DNA of 64,000 nt from Pseudonocardia sp. N23 (lineage in GTDB: Bacteria > Actinomycetota > Actinomycetes > Mycobacteriales > Pseudonocardiaceae): contig NZ_BEGX01000002.1 in the NCBI RefSeq assembly GCF_002583555.1, forward strand, positions 1 through 64,000, given 5' to 3'. Below are positions 14,287-23,048 of this stretch, piece after piece. Position numbers and translations under genes: made by a program. The notes below the pieces were generated by a model. It was given only the letters and a program-made list of their open reading frames with translations. It did not search any database and had not been told where the DNA came from. Within the stretch, counting starts at the first letter, position 1. The number at the start of each line of letters is the position of its first letter.

Positions 14287-16770
14287 TCAGTGTGTGCGTG
14301 CGAGGTGCCGGGTGCGGGAGTAGACGGCCACCGCGATCAGCGTCATCGCACCGGGCAGGTACGACGACCACGCGGCGTCGAGACCGAGGAAGGTCACCGC
14401 CCCGATCGCCTGGGTGACCAGGAAGGCGGCCGCGACGGTGCCGATGAACGACCCGCGACCACCGAAGATGCTGGCCCCGCCGATGACCGCTGCCGAGATG
14501 CTGGTCAGCGTGTAGTCGATACCCGACGTCGGGTCCCCCGAGCCGACCTGCGCCAACAGGAACAGCGCGGCGAGCCCCGCCATCAGGCTGCACAGCAGGA
14601 ACCCGACGAGCCGGACGCGCGGTGCGCTGAGACCGTTGAGCCGCGCCGCCTCCGGCTGCGAGCCGACCGATCGCAGCGCGATGCCGGTCCGGCTGCGGCG
14701 TAGCCACAGCTGCATGCCGGCGGCCACGACGACCAGCACGACGAAGGCGATCGGGATCGGCCCCAGCGTGTAGGTCAGGGCATCGGTGATGCGGCTGTCG
14801 AACAGGCCGCCCGGCTGGGGCCGCAGCACGAGCGAGAGCGCCTGGAGCGCGATGTAGGTGATCAGCGTCGCGACGATCGCATTCATCTTGACGACGTCGA
14901 CGAGCGCCCAGTTCACCAGGCCCACCGCGAGCGGCACTCCGAACAGCAGGACCCAGCCCAGCACCCGGTCCAGCGGTATCGACTCGGCTGTCAGGAAGAA
15001 CGACTCGACGACGACCACGAAGCCCATCAGCGGACCGACGGAGAGGTCGACAGCGCCGATCGTGAGCGCGACGGTCTGGCCGAGTGCCACGAAGCCGAGA
15101 ACCGCGACGAGCGCGAGGAGCCCGGAGATGCTCGGCGTCGTGAGGTAGAAGGCGCTCGACAAGGAGGTCCACAGCCCGAGGGCCAGTACCGCGAGCGCCA
15201 CCATCGCGATCGGCGCCGTGTCCCCGGCGAACCACCGGACGGCCGGCCCGGCACGCCGGGAGGTCTTGTCCCGGTGCGTCGTCGCCGTGAGCGCGGCACC
15301 GGTGATCCGGGCCTCGGTCACGCCGTCGCCCGCCAGCTCCTCGACGACGTGGCCGCGCGAGAAGATGAGGATGCGGTCGCACAGCCCGGCCAGCTCGATG
15401 CCGTCCGACGACACCACGACGACGCCCATACCCCGCTCACGGGCGTTGTCGCGCAACAGGTCGTAGATCTCGGACTTCGCTCCGACATCGACGCCCTGGG
15501 TGGGTTCGTCGATGAGCAGCACCCGGGGGTCGCGGCGCAGGACGCCCGCGAGGAGGGCCTTCTGCTGGTTGCCGCCCGAGAGCGACTCGATCGGCGTCTC
15601 GATGGTCGGGGTCTTCACCGCCAGCTCGGCGACGGCGGTCCGGGCGAACTCCCGCTCCCGGCGCGGCTCGACCACACCCATGGTGCTGAACCTGTCGAGG
15701 TTGCGCAGACCGATCGTCTCCCGCACGGTCAGCCCGGGGAACACCCCTTCGCGGTGCCGGTCACCGGTCAGGTACGCGACCGTCGACGACCTCCGCCGGA
15801 CCGGCGCACCATCGACCTCGACCGACCCGTTGCGGTGGCCGAGCCCGGCCAGCGCGCGCAGTGCGTCGCGCTGGCCGTTGCCCTCGATGCCCGCGAACCC
15901 GATGATCTCGCCGGGCCGCACCGTGAAGGTCAGGTCCTCGAACCCGCGCCCACTCACCGATGTGACGTCCAGGACGGGTGCACCGCCGTCGGGCGGGGTG
16001 GGCTTGTCCGGGAAGACCGCGTCGAGGCGCCGCCCGACGATGAGGTCGACGATGTCGCGTTCCGACAGGGTCGCGGCGTCGAAGGTGCCGCGGTGGCACC
16101 CGTCACGGAGCACGCTGATCCGGTCGGCGATCTGCTTGACCTCCCGGATCCGGTGCGAGATGTAGACGACCGCGCTGCCTTCGCGCACCCGCTCCCGCAC
16201 CGCCGCGAACAGCCTCTCGACGTCCTCGCCCGCGAGGTGCTCGGTCGGCTCGTCGAGCACGAGCACCGCCGGCCTGCGGGCCAGCGCCCGCACGATGTCG
16301 ACGATGAACCGGTGTTCGGGCTCGAGCTCCTCGATCCGGGCATCGGGGTCGATGCCGACATCGCCGCTCCACTCGCGCAACCGGTCCCGGCTCCACGACC
16401 GCAGCTGCCCGATCGGGGGCCGCGCGGTCGGCGGCTGCCCGAGGTACATGTTCTCGGCGACGGTGAGGTCGGGCAGCAGCGCCGGCTCCTGCAGCACGAT
16501 CGCCACACCGAGCTCCTGCGCGTCGTGCGTCGACCCGGCGCGCAGCAGCCGGCCACCGACCGAGACCGTGCCCGCCTCCGGTACCAGCGCTCCGGACGCC
16601 ACTGCCATCAGCGTCGACTTGCCCGCACCGTTCTCGCCGACGATCCCGTGCACCTCACCGGCCCGGACCGTCAGGTCCACGTCGTCGAGGGCGACGACAC
16701 CCGGGAACGTCTTCGTGACGTGGTCGATGCGCAGCGCCGGCACCGGATCCACCGTGATGTCGTCAGCCAC
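14287..16770 (-). CDS. Fused sugar-type ABC ATPase (two domains) and permease
   Basis: An 827-residue single chain joins an RbsA-like double ATPase (about residues 1-495) to an RbsC-like permease (about 510-827). Domain 1 has Walker A GENGAGKST and Walker B VLVLDEPTEHL but no recognisable LSGGQ signature (ELEPEHRFIVDIV at that place). Domain 2 has a degenerate P-loop (GIEGNGQRD) but a perfect signature LSGGNQQKALLAGVL and LLIDEPTQGVDVG. The permease half has QTVALTIGAVDLSVG and AAVIGGASIFGGRGSF. Normally these are separate polypeptides. The ATG at 16770 overlaps the SBP2 stop by 8 bp. One composite ATP site (domain 1 P-loop with domain 2 signature) remains. Confidence 0.93.
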   Translation of the reverse strand: MADDITVDPVPALRIDHVTKTFPGVVALDDVDLTVRAGEVHGIVGENGAGKSTLMAVASGALVPEAGTVSVGGRLLRAGSTHDAQELGVAIVLQEPALLPDLTVAENMYLGQPPTARPPIGQLRSWSRDRLREWSGDVGIDPDARIEELEPEHRFIVDIVRALARRPAVLVLDEPTEHLAGEDVERLFAAVRERVREGSAVVYISHRIREVKQIADRISVLRDGCHRGTFDAATLSERDIVDLIVGRRLDAVFPDKPTPPDGGAPVLDVTSVSGRGFEDLTFTVRPGEIIGFAGIEGNGQRDALRALAGLGHRNGSVEVDGAPVRRRSSTVAYLTGDRHREGVFPGLTVRETIGLRNLDRFSTMGVVEPRREREFARTAVAELAVKTPTIETPIESLSGGNQQKALLAGVLRRDPRVLLIDEPTQGVDVGAKSEIYDLLRDNARERGMGVVVVSSDGIELAGLCDRILIFSRGHVVEELAGDGVTEARITGAALTATTHRDKTSRRAGPAVRWFAGDTAPIAMVALAVLALGLWTSLSSAFYLTTPSISGLLALVAVLGFVALGQTVALTIGAVDLSVGPLMGFVVVVESFFLTAESIPLDRVLGWVLLFGVPLAVGLVNWALVDVVKMNAIVATLITYIALQALSLVLRPQPGGLFDSRITDALTYTLGPIPIAFVVLVVVAAGMQLWLRRSRTGIALRSVGSQPEAARLNGLSAPRVRLVGFLLCSLMAGLAALFLLAQVGSGDPTSGIDYTLTSISAAVIGGASIFGGRGSFIGTVAAAFLVTQAIGAVTFLGLDAAWSSYLPGAMTLIAVAVYSRTRHLARTH

Positions 16771-17890
16771 CGAGGACCTTCTTCAGATCGGCCACCGACA
16801 GACTGGACGACAGGTCGGCGTCGGGTGAGACCGACGGGTCGCAGTCGGGCATCTTCCCGGCCGCGGTGTCGGCGTAGGTGTAGAGGACGTACGGGTTCGG
16901 CTCGGCGCTGGGCTTGTCCTGCATGTCCGCCAACGCGATCCGCAGCGCGGACGCGGTCATGCGGGTCGAGCCGTCCTGGCCCAGCCACTGGATGTTGTTC
17001 TGCTTGACGGTGCAGACGAAGCCCTGTGAGGAGCCGATGTTGAGGAACGCGGGCATCTTTGCCTTCGCATCGAGGATCGCCTGTGCCGCACCGATGTCCG
17101 AGGCGCCGTAGTCACTGACGAAGGCCGCGTACTCGCCGTTCTGCGCGAGCAGGCCCGCCACGGCACGCCGCTTCTGGGCGGAGTCCCAGTTGGTCGGGAC
17201 CCAGGTGTCGGGGACGAGCTGGATGCCGGGGGCGTACTTGGTCAGCGCCGTCTTGAACGCGGTGAAGGTCGTCTCGGTCGAGGGCGCACCCGGCTGGCCT
17301 CCGAGGAAGGCGACCTTGCCGGTCTTGACGTGCTCGTTCAGCCACTTGGCCTGGTTCTCACCGATCGCGTTGACGTCCCACAGGAGCGAGTCGCTGACGT
17401 CGGTGCCCTTCTGCGCGCCACCGTCGCTGACAGTCGTCACGACCGTCACGCCGGACTGGACCGCCTTGCGCAGGGACGGGAGCTGGGCGGCGCCGAAGTC
17501 GGCGATGACGACCAGCGCCTTGGCGCCCTGCGCAACGGCGGAGTTCGTGGCGGCGATCGCGCCCTGGACGCCGGACGTGCCGTTGTACCAGCTGGCCTGG
17601 ATGTTGGGACACTTCGCGGCTTCGGCCTGGAACTCCGCGTTGGCGATGGCCGCCCACACCTGGCCGCCGGCCGACTTGACGAACACGACCTTCGTCGGTT
17701 CCGACGGGCAGTAGGGCGTGATGTCGCCGGGCGCGGAGTCCGCGACGGCATTGGTACCCGAGGCACCACCCGCGGCGGCTCCGGAACCGGGACCCGGCGC
17801 CGGCGAACAGGCGGCGAGCACCACGGCCGCTGCCGCCACCAACGACGCGGTGACGATCCGCGCGCGCGACGACGAGGCGAGAATTCGCAT
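16763..17890 (-). CDS. ABC-type solute-binding lipoprotein (SBP2)
   Basis: A 375-residue binding protein with a signal peptide and the lipobox LAAC (Cys28), followed by a Pro/Gly/Ala linker. The mature part contains KVVFVKSAGGQVW, ASWYNGTSGVQGAIAATNSA, FLGGQPGAPSTETTF and PAFLNIGSSQGFVC. It is very close to SBP1, with the same motifs in the same order. It heads an operon with the fused ATPase-permease, permease, hydrolase, aldolase, DUF421 and alcohol dehydrogenase, so its ligand probably enters that pathway. A perfect-armed TGTCCC/GGGACA palindrome lies 122 bp upstream. Confidence 0.93.
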   Translation of the reverse strand: MRILASSSRARIVTASLVAAAAVVLAACSPAPGPGSGAAAGGASGTNAVADSAPGDITPYCPSEPTKVVFVKSAGGQVWAAIANAEFQAEAAKCPNIQASWYNGTSGVQGAIAATNSAVAQGAKALVVIADFGAAQLPSLRKAVQSGVTVVTTVSDGGAQKGTDVSDSLLWDVNAIGENQAKWLNEHVKTGKVAFLGGQPGAPSTETTFTAFKTALTKYAPGIQLVPDTWVPTNWDSAQKRRAVAGLLAQNGEYAAFVSDYGASDIGAAQAILDAKAKMPAFLNIGSSQGFVCTVKQNNIQWLGQDGSTRMTASALRIALADMQDKPSAEPNPYVLYTYADTAAGKMPDCDPSVSPDADLSSSLSVADLKKVLGG

Positions 17891-18011
17891 TACCGACCTC
17901 CTTCTCGAGAATTGCGATCTCAGGTTGCCGGGAGCCGGCGAGAACGGTCTGCCGAGCCAGGAGAACTGCCAGGCAGAAACACGATGCTCGTTGAGAGCTG
18001 TGCCACAAAGG

Positions 18012-18028
18012 TGTCCCGTCGTGGGACA
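18012..18028. promoter_or_regulatory. TGTCC-N7-GGACA palindrome (regulon motif)
   Basis: TGTCCCGTCGTGGGACA, with eight-base arms GTGTCCCG/TGGGACAC nearly perfect, 122 bp upstream of SBP2. It also lies just beyond the stop of the SDR at 18036. Confidence 0.65.
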
Positions 18029-18035
18029 CGGATCA

Positions 18036-18878
18036 CTATTTGATCAATGCGCCGGCGTCGACGGACATCCGCAGTCCGGTGACGTATCGCGACTCGTCCG
18101 ACGCCAGGAACAGCACGGCATTGCTCACGTCCCGCGCCTCGATCCACGGAATGGGCAGCAGGTTCATCGGCGCGCAGGCCTCGGCGAACTCCTCGCGCGT
18201 CGGGACCCGTCCACCGAGGTCGGCCCGGAACAGCTTCTGCATCGGTTCGTTGCGCTGGAGGATGTCGGTGTCGACGGCCGTCGGGTGCACGGTGTTGACC
18301 CGGATCCCGTACGGGGCCACCTCGGCGGCCAGCGACTGGGCCAGGCCGACGTCACCGGCCTTCGCCGCTGAGTACGCACCCGTGTGCGGTGTCCCCTTCA
18401 GCCCCACCAGGGAGCTGGTGATGATGATCGAACCTCCGCGACCAGCGGCGATCATCGCGGGCACCGCGGCGCGCACGGTGTTCCACACGCCCTTGAGCAT
18501 CGTGTCGATCTGGACGTCCCACATCTCCTCGGTGATCTCCCACACCTTGGGGACGGAGTCGATGAGCCCGGCGTTCGCGCACACGATGTCGATGCCACCG
18601 AACTCCGCGACCGCCTCGTCCACGACCGCCTGCAGCGCCGCGCCGTCCCGGACGTCGGCACGGCGGGCGATGATCCGACGGTCCTCGTTCTCGACGAGCC
18701 GGACGGTCTCTGCGAGTTCCTCGGAGCTGCCGAGGGGATATCCGAGATTTTCGATGTCCGCGCAGATGTCGACGGCGACGATATCGGCGCCCTCTTCCGC
18801 GAGCCGTTTCGCGTGTGCCCGCCCCTGCCCGCGTGCGGCGCCGGTGATGAGTGCGACCTTACCCTTTACCCGGTCCAC
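18036..18878 (-). CDS. Mycofactocin-coupled SDR oxidoreductase (1 of 4)
   Basis: The 280-residue short-chain dehydrogenase has the glycine motif TGAARGQGRAHA and the EGADIVAVDIC strand typical of the carveol-dehydrogenase/mycofactocin-coupled subfamily. These enzymes hold NAD non-exchangeably and pass electrons to mycofactocin. The catalytic motifs are intact: NAG (CANAGLID), Ser in IIITSSLVG, and YSAAK (Tyr-x3-Lys), followed by IRVNTVHPTAVDTD. The GTG at 18878 is chosen for the AGGAAG site upstream; the next in-frame valine codon is GTA. It is monocistronic, with a regulon-type palindrome 101 bp upstream. The substrate is probably a secondary alcohol. Confidence 0.9.
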   Translation of the reverse strand: MDRVKGKVALITGAARGQGRAHAKRLAEEGADIVAVDICADIENLGYPLGSSEELAETVRLVENEDRRIIARRADVRDGAALQAVVDEAVAEFGGIDIVCANAGLIDSVPKVWEITEEMWDVQIDTMLKGVWNTVRAAVPAMIAAGRGGSIIITSSLVGLKGTPHTGAYSAAKAGDVGLAQSLAAEVAPYGIRVNTVHPTAVDTDILQRNEPMQKLFRADLGGRVPTREEFAEACAPMNLLPIPWIEARDVSNAVLFLASDESRYVTGLRMSVDAGALIK

Positions 18879-18978
18879 GATTCCCCGCTTCCTGTCCTGA
18901 TGGCGAATGAGCGGTGACACCACGACATTGCGATCCACCGACCATCGCCGACGGTATGCGGCGGCGTGTCACCCGAGT

Positions 18979-18995
18979 TGTCCCGGAATGTGACA
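18979..18995. promoter_or_regulatory. TGTCC-N7-TGACA palindrome (regulon motif)
   Basis: TGTCCCGGAATGTGACA, 101 bp upstream of the SDR that starts at 18878. It has one mismatch in the right arm. Confidence 0.5.
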
Positions 18996-18999
18996 CGAA

Positions 19000-19800
19000 T
19001 CAATCGGCGAGAAGCCTGTTGAGCGCGGGCGCCACATCGCGGTGGGTCGCGATGTGGGCCAGCCGTCCGCGGCCCTTCCTCGCGAGCTCGGCCGCGAGCG
19101 GCGCGTCGTGCTCGCCGTCGGTCTCGAGCATGACGTGCAGCTCGCCACACCGGGCCGCAACGATCCGGGGGTCGGGGCCGGCGTTGTGCACGACGTCGGA
19201 GAGCAGCACGATCGACCGTCTCCGCAGCGGTGAGCGTGCGAGCTCGGCCCGCGCCACCTCCAGCCCGAACGAGACGTTGGTCAGTCCTCGCGCCGGGATC
19301 CTGAGCAGCCGGTCGACGATGTGCCCGACCGGGAGGCGCGCGTCGAAGGACTTCAGGAGTGCGGCGTCGGACCAGAAGGCGACGAGGGCGATCTGGTCGT
19401 CGACCCCGGCCCCGCTCAGGTCGGCCGAGAGGGCGGCGATCGTCGCGGCGGCGATCCGCGCCTTCTCACCCCGCATCGAGCCGGACACGTCCGCCACGAG
19501 CACCACCGCCCGGCGGGCCCGGACCCGTTCGCGCACGATGATCTCGGTGTCGTCGGGACGTGGTCGCTCCGCGAGGACCTCGACGGTCCGGTCGATGTCG
19601 ATGTCGTCGGACCGGTAGCGGTACGCCATCGGCATCATCCGGCCGGACCCGCGGTCACCGCGGCGCACCCGTGGCCGCCGCCGCACCGTGAGGCTGCGCG
19701 CGATACGGCGCGCCATCGCGGCGACCTCGTCGTCGGCGGGCGCCTCCTCCAGGAGGTCGTCGAGGGCGCGACGACGTGCCTGCTGCCCCGTGACGAGCAC
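19000..19800 (-). CDS. VWA-domain protein (CoxE/NorD-like), MoxR partner
   Basis: A von Willebrand A domain with an intact MIDAS: VVLVADVSGSMRGEK (DxSxS), a threonine around GLTNVSFGLEV, and IVLLSDVVHNAGPD. A basic linker (RRRPRVRRGDRGSGRMMPMAYRYRSDD, in parts) precedes it. The protein would be the substrate adaptor of the MoxR ATPase encoded upstream, as in CoxDE, NorQD and CbbQO pairs, which remodel or metallate enzymes. The start is uncertain. Coding-like sequence runs in this frame back to the moxR stop (19986) without ATG, GTG or TTG before the GTG at 19800, so a CTG start or ribosomal frameshift from moxR is possible. Confidence 0.75.
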   Translation of the reverse strand: MLVTGQQARRRALDDLLEEAPADDEVAAMARRIARSLTVRRRPRVRRGDRGSGRMMPMAYRYRSDDIDIDRTVEVLAERPRPDDTEIIVRERVRARRAVVLVADVSGSMRGEKARIAAATIAALSADLSGAGVDDQIALVAFWSDAALLKSFDARLPVGHIVDRLLRIPARGLTNVSFGLEVARAELARSPLRRRSIVLLSDVVHNAGPDPRIVAARCGELHVMLETDGEHDAPLAAELARKGRGRLAHIATHRDVAPALNRLLAD

Positions 19801-19985
19801 TCCCTGGCCGCCGGTCGCGGCGTCGCCGTCCCCGTCGCCCCGACCGTCGCCGAGGTCGACGACGAGCGGGGTGCCGCCGCTGTCCTGGAACAGCGCGGGC
19901 GCGTCGGTCAGCCGCTTCGCGGAGCGGCGGCGGGCCGGCCGGTCACCGTCCGGCGCGGCCGGCAGCTGGACGGGGTTGTCGAGGT

Positions 19986-20900
19986 CTAGGCGGTGCGGTC
20001 CCGGCGCCGCACGCCGGGGTGCGAGAAAAAATGGTTCTCCCAGATCTCGGTGATCACCTGCTCCGCGGTCGCCTCGGACGTCTCGTCGACCGCGATCCGG
20101 GCCGACAGGGCGAGCATCGAGGCGTCGAGCACCAGCTGCGTCCGCTCGGACCGGACGTCCATCGCCTCCAGTTCGACCGCGATCGCGACCAGGTCGATCG
20201 CGCCACGCACGCTCGATCCGCGCCGCAGCTCGGGGTGCACGCGCGTCGCCCGGGTGATCGCCACCGCGTCGGCGACGAGCAGGTCGTCGGAGCAGCCGGT
20301 GCGGGCCGCGACGATCGCGCGTTCCTCGCGGTCGTCCTGGTAGTCGACCACCAGGCGGCACCAGCGGTCGTAGACGCTGTCGGAGATGCGCGAGGTCCCG
20401 ATGTTGTCGAAGGGGTTCATCGAGGCGAGCAGCCGGAAGGTGGGCAGCGCCCGGACCGTGCCGGCCCGCGGCACGACGACCTCGCGCTCGGCCATCGCCG
20501 CCAGCAGGACGTTGAGCGTGTCCTCGGGTGCGCGGTTGAGCTCCTCGATGTAGAGGAAGCCGCCCGACTGCATCGCCTGCACCAGCGGGCCGGGCACGAA
20601 GTTGTCGTCGGAGTAGTCCTCCTGCAGCACGCGCGCCGGGTTGTGGTGCCCGACCAGCCGCGCCGGGGTCAGCTCGCCGTTGCCCTCCACCAGGTGGAAC
20701 GGGACGCCCCAGTTCGTGCTGATCGCACGGAGCATCGTCGACTTCGACGTTCCCGGCGGGCCCTCCAGCAGGACGTCGCGCCCCGCCGCGACGGCCGCGA
20801 GCACGAGGTCGAGCTCGCGTTCGCGGCCGACGACGCGGCCGGCGATGGCATCGCGGCGCGATCGCGCGGCACCGCGCACCGTGGCGTCCACGGCGCTCAC
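19986..20900 (-). CDS. MoxR-family AAA+ ATPase
   Basis: The 304-residue AAA+ ATPase has Walker A LEGPPGTSKSTML, where the usual alanine is serine, and Walker B GFLYIEELNRAPED. Sensor 1 is FRLLASMNPFDNIGTS. MoxR proteins act as chaperones with a VWA partner in assembling metalloenzymes or cell-surface complexes. GTG 20900 overlaps the epoxide hydrolase stop by 4 bp (GTGA). The gene is part of the SDR-like, epoxide hydrolase, MoxR, VWA operon, so its client may be an oxygenase or hydrolase of the same pathway. Confidence 0.9.
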   Translation of the reverse strand: MSAVDATVRGAARSRRDAIAGRVVGRERELDLVLAAVAAGRDVLLEGPPGTSKSTMLRAISTNWGVPFHLVEGNGELTPARLVGHHNPARVLQEDYSDDNFVPGPLVQAMQSGGFLYIEELNRAPEDTLNVLLAAMAEREVVVPRAGTVRALPTFRLLASMNPFDNIGTSRISDSVYDRWCRLVVDYQDDREERAIVAARTGCSDDLLVADAVAITRATRVHPELRRGSSVRGAIDLVAIAVELEAMDVRSERTQLVLDASMLALSARIAVDETSEATAEQVITEIWENHFFSHPGVRRRDRTA

Positions 20901-22075
20901 CGGCCCGGCCGCAGCGGGCGGAAGAGCTCCCGCACGTCCTCGACGATCGCGGCGGGTTCCTCCGCGGGGCCGAAGTGGCCACCGGACTTCATGTAGGTCA
21001 GCTGCCGCAGGTCGTAGTAGCGCTCCATCCACGCCTTCGGCATGACGACGAGCTCCTGCGGGAACACCGCGATCCCGGTCGGGGCCTTGACGACGGGCGT
21101 CTCCGCCGTCGCGGCACGCCACAGGTCGTTGCGCGCCTCCCAGTAGAAGCGGGCGCTGGTCACGAAGCTCTCCCCGACCCAGTACAGCATCGCGAGGGTG
21201 ATCAGGTCGTCCTTGGAGAACCGCGACTCGACGTCGCCACCGCAGTCGCTCCACCAGCGTCGTCGGTCGACGAGCCAGGCCAGGAGGCCCGCTGGCGAGT
21301 CGTGCATGGCGTAGGCGAGGTTCTGCGGGTCGGTGCTCTGCACCGCGATGTGGCTGGTCGCGTGTGCCATCCGCGCCTGCGTGTGGTGGTACCAGTGCCG
21401 CTCGTCGGGCGCGTAGTCGTCCTCGGCGGGCAGCGCCGCCTCGAAGAAGTCCAGCGGGAGCGACAGGTTGAGGTGGATGCCGATGAGGTGCTCGGACCAG
21501 CGGTGACCCATCTCCGAGGTCACCAGCTGACCCCAGTCGCCGCCCTGTGCGGCGAACTTGTCGTAGCCGAGCCGGTCACGCATCAGCTCGACCCACAGCG
21601 CAGCGGTGCGGTGGAAGTTGATCCCGGTGCGCCGCAGCGGCACCGAGAACCCGAAGCCGGGCAGCGACGGGATGACCACGTCGAAGGCGTCGGCCGGGTC
21701 GCCGCCGAACGAGGCGGGGTCGGTCAGCGGCCTGATCACGTGCTCGAAGTCCCAGAAGGACCAGGGCCAGCCGTGGGTGAGGACCAACGGGATCGGATCG
21801 GGCCCGACCCCGCGCTCGTGGACGAAGTGGATCGGGACGTCGTCGATCGTGGTCCGGAAGTGCGCGTACTCGTTCATCCGGCGTTCCTGCGCCCGCCAGT
21901 CGTACTCGTCGAGCCAGTAGGCGACGAGCTCCTCGAGGTACTCACGGTTGGCCCCGTACCGCCAGTCCTCGTTGCCGACGTCGGCGGGCCAGCGGGTGCG
22001 GACGAGACGTTCCCGCAGGTCCGTGAGGACCTCGTCCGGAACCGCGACGGCGAACGGCTCGACGGCCGCGCTCAT
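20897..22075 (-). CDS. Epoxide hydrolase (microsomal/EHN type)
   Basis: The 392-residue protein has the N-terminal EHN domain (about residues 5-110: FAVAVPDEVLTDLRERLVRTRWP, WRAQERRMNEYAHFRTTID). The alpha/beta core follows: oxyanion HGWPWSFWDFEHVI, nucleophile Asp in AAQGGDWGQLV, and catalytic His in KSGGHFGPAEEP near the end. It hydrates epoxides to diols; terpene or juvenile-hormone-like epoxides are usual substrates of the family. ATG 22075 overlaps the upstream SDR-like stop by 4 bp, and its own stop overlaps moxR by 4 bp, so translation is coupled. Confidence 0.92.
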   Translation of the reverse strand: MSAAVEPFAVAVPDEVLTDLRERLVRTRWPADVGNEDWRYGANREYLEELVAYWLDEYDWRAQERRMNEYAHFRTTIDDVPIHFVHERGVGPDPIPLVLTHGWPWSFWDFEHVIRPLTDPASFGGDPADAFDVVIPSLPGFGFSVPLRRTGINFHRTAALWVELMRDRLGYDKFAAQGGDWGQLVTSEMGHRWSEHLIGIHLNLSLPLDFFEAALPAEDDYAPDERHWYHHTQARMAHATSHIAVQSTDPQNLAYAMHDSPAGLLAWLVDRRRWWSDCGGDVESRFSKDDLITLAMLYWVGESFVTSARFYWEARNDLWRAATAETPVVKAPTGIAVFPQELVVMPKAWMERYYDLRQLTYMKSGGHFGPAEEPAAIVEDVRELFRPLRPGR

Positions 22076-22827
22076 CGGGACACCAGCTCGGCACCGACGG
22101 GAACGGTGAGCCCCGAGAGCATGCGGGCGTCGTCGGAGGCGAGATAGAGAACCGTCTCGGACACGTCGCGCGCCGCGGCGAACGGCACCGGTACGTCGGC
22201 CTCGGGATCGAAGACGAGACGTCCGGACGGCTCGGGCAACGATGCGCGCCCGTCGTCGGTCGGGTGCACGCTGTTGACCCGGATCGACCGCGGGGCCAGC
22301 TCGTGGGCGAGCGAACGCACCAACCCGACGACACCGTGCTCGGCAGCCGCGTGAGGTGCCAGATGGGCGAAGCCTCGCAGCCCGGCGGCACTTGCGACGA
22401 CGGTGATCGAACCGCCGTCGACGAGGTGCGCGAGCGCCACCCGGCACGTGGTCCATGCGGTGGTGAGGACACGGTCGAGGGTGTCGTGCCACGCGTCGTC
22501 GGGCGTTCCGGTGATCGACCCCGGTGCCGTGACCACCGGTCCGACGACGACCGCGTCCAACCTGCCGAAGCGGCGGGTGCCGGCGGCGACGGCGGCGGCG
22601 AGCGCCTTCGGATCGCGGGCGTCGGCGCTGCTGGCGCAGATCCGTCCGCCCGCGGTCTCGACGGCGGCGACAGTGGCGGCCAGGTCGGCCGGACCGGACG
22701 GCTCGGGCGCGTCGTGGTCCACGGCGATCACCGCGGCACCGTCGCGGGTGAACCGCGTGGCGAACCCGCGGCCGGGCGGCCGACCTGCGCCGGTCACCAG
22801 AACAACCTTCCCCTGCAGCCGCCCCAT
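22072..22827 (-). CDS. Degenerate SDR-fold protein lacking the catalytic Tyr and Lys
   Basis: A 251-residue Rossmann protein of SDR architecture: LQGKVVLVTGAGRPPGRGFA, VIAVDHDAP, ITVVASAAGLRGFAHLAP and IRVNSVHPTDDG. Aligned with the intact SDRs in this window, the YxxxK motif reads HAAAE (Tyr to His, Lys to Glu), and NAG is replaced by GPV. Classical dehydrogenase chemistry is therefore unlikely; a structural, dehydratase-like or ligand-binding role is possible. ATG 22827 heads the operon with epoxide hydrolase, MoxR and VWA genes. A degenerate regulon motif lies 101 bp upstream. Confidence 0.85.
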   Translation of the reverse strand: MGRLQGKVVLVTGAGRPPGRGFATRFTRDGAAVIAVDHDAPEPSGPADLAATVAAVETAGGRICASSADARDPKALAAAVAAGTRRFGRLDAVVVGPVVTAPGSITGTPDDAWHDTLDRVLTTAWTTCRVALAHLVDGGSITVVASAAGLRGFAHLAPHAAAEHGVVGLVRSLAHELAPRSIRVNSVHPTDDGRASLPEPSGRLVFDPEADVPVPFAAARDVSETVLYLASDDARMLSGLTVPVGAELVSR

Positions 22828-22927
22828 CGTCAGGCCTCCCACTCGTCGGTCCGGCCGACGACGCCCACCGGGGCGGACCATCGCGGCGTCTCGGCCAGAA
22901 CGCTCGCAGTCGACATCTCGGCCGGGT

Positions 22928-22944
22928 TGTCCCAACTTGACACG
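22928..22944. promoter_or_regulatory. Degenerate TGTCCCA palindrome (regulon motif)
   Basis: The left arm TGTCCCAAC is perfect; the right arm is TTGACAC instead of TGGGACA. It lies between divergent genes, 101 bp from the SDR-like start (22827) and 105 bp from the MDR start (23049). Confidence 0.4.
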
Positions 22945-23048
22945 TGCCGGCCACGCCGATTGACAGCCCGAACAGGGCGCTCCTACGGTCCGGTCGACAG
23001 CCGACCGTCGCCCGCTCGATGGTCCTCTCCGACAGGACGGACGTACAC

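Noticed and set aside
19000..20900. MoxR and VWA as one fused protein
   Set aside because: A TAG stop at 19986-19988 separates them in different frames. A frameshift is possible but unproven, so they are listed separately.
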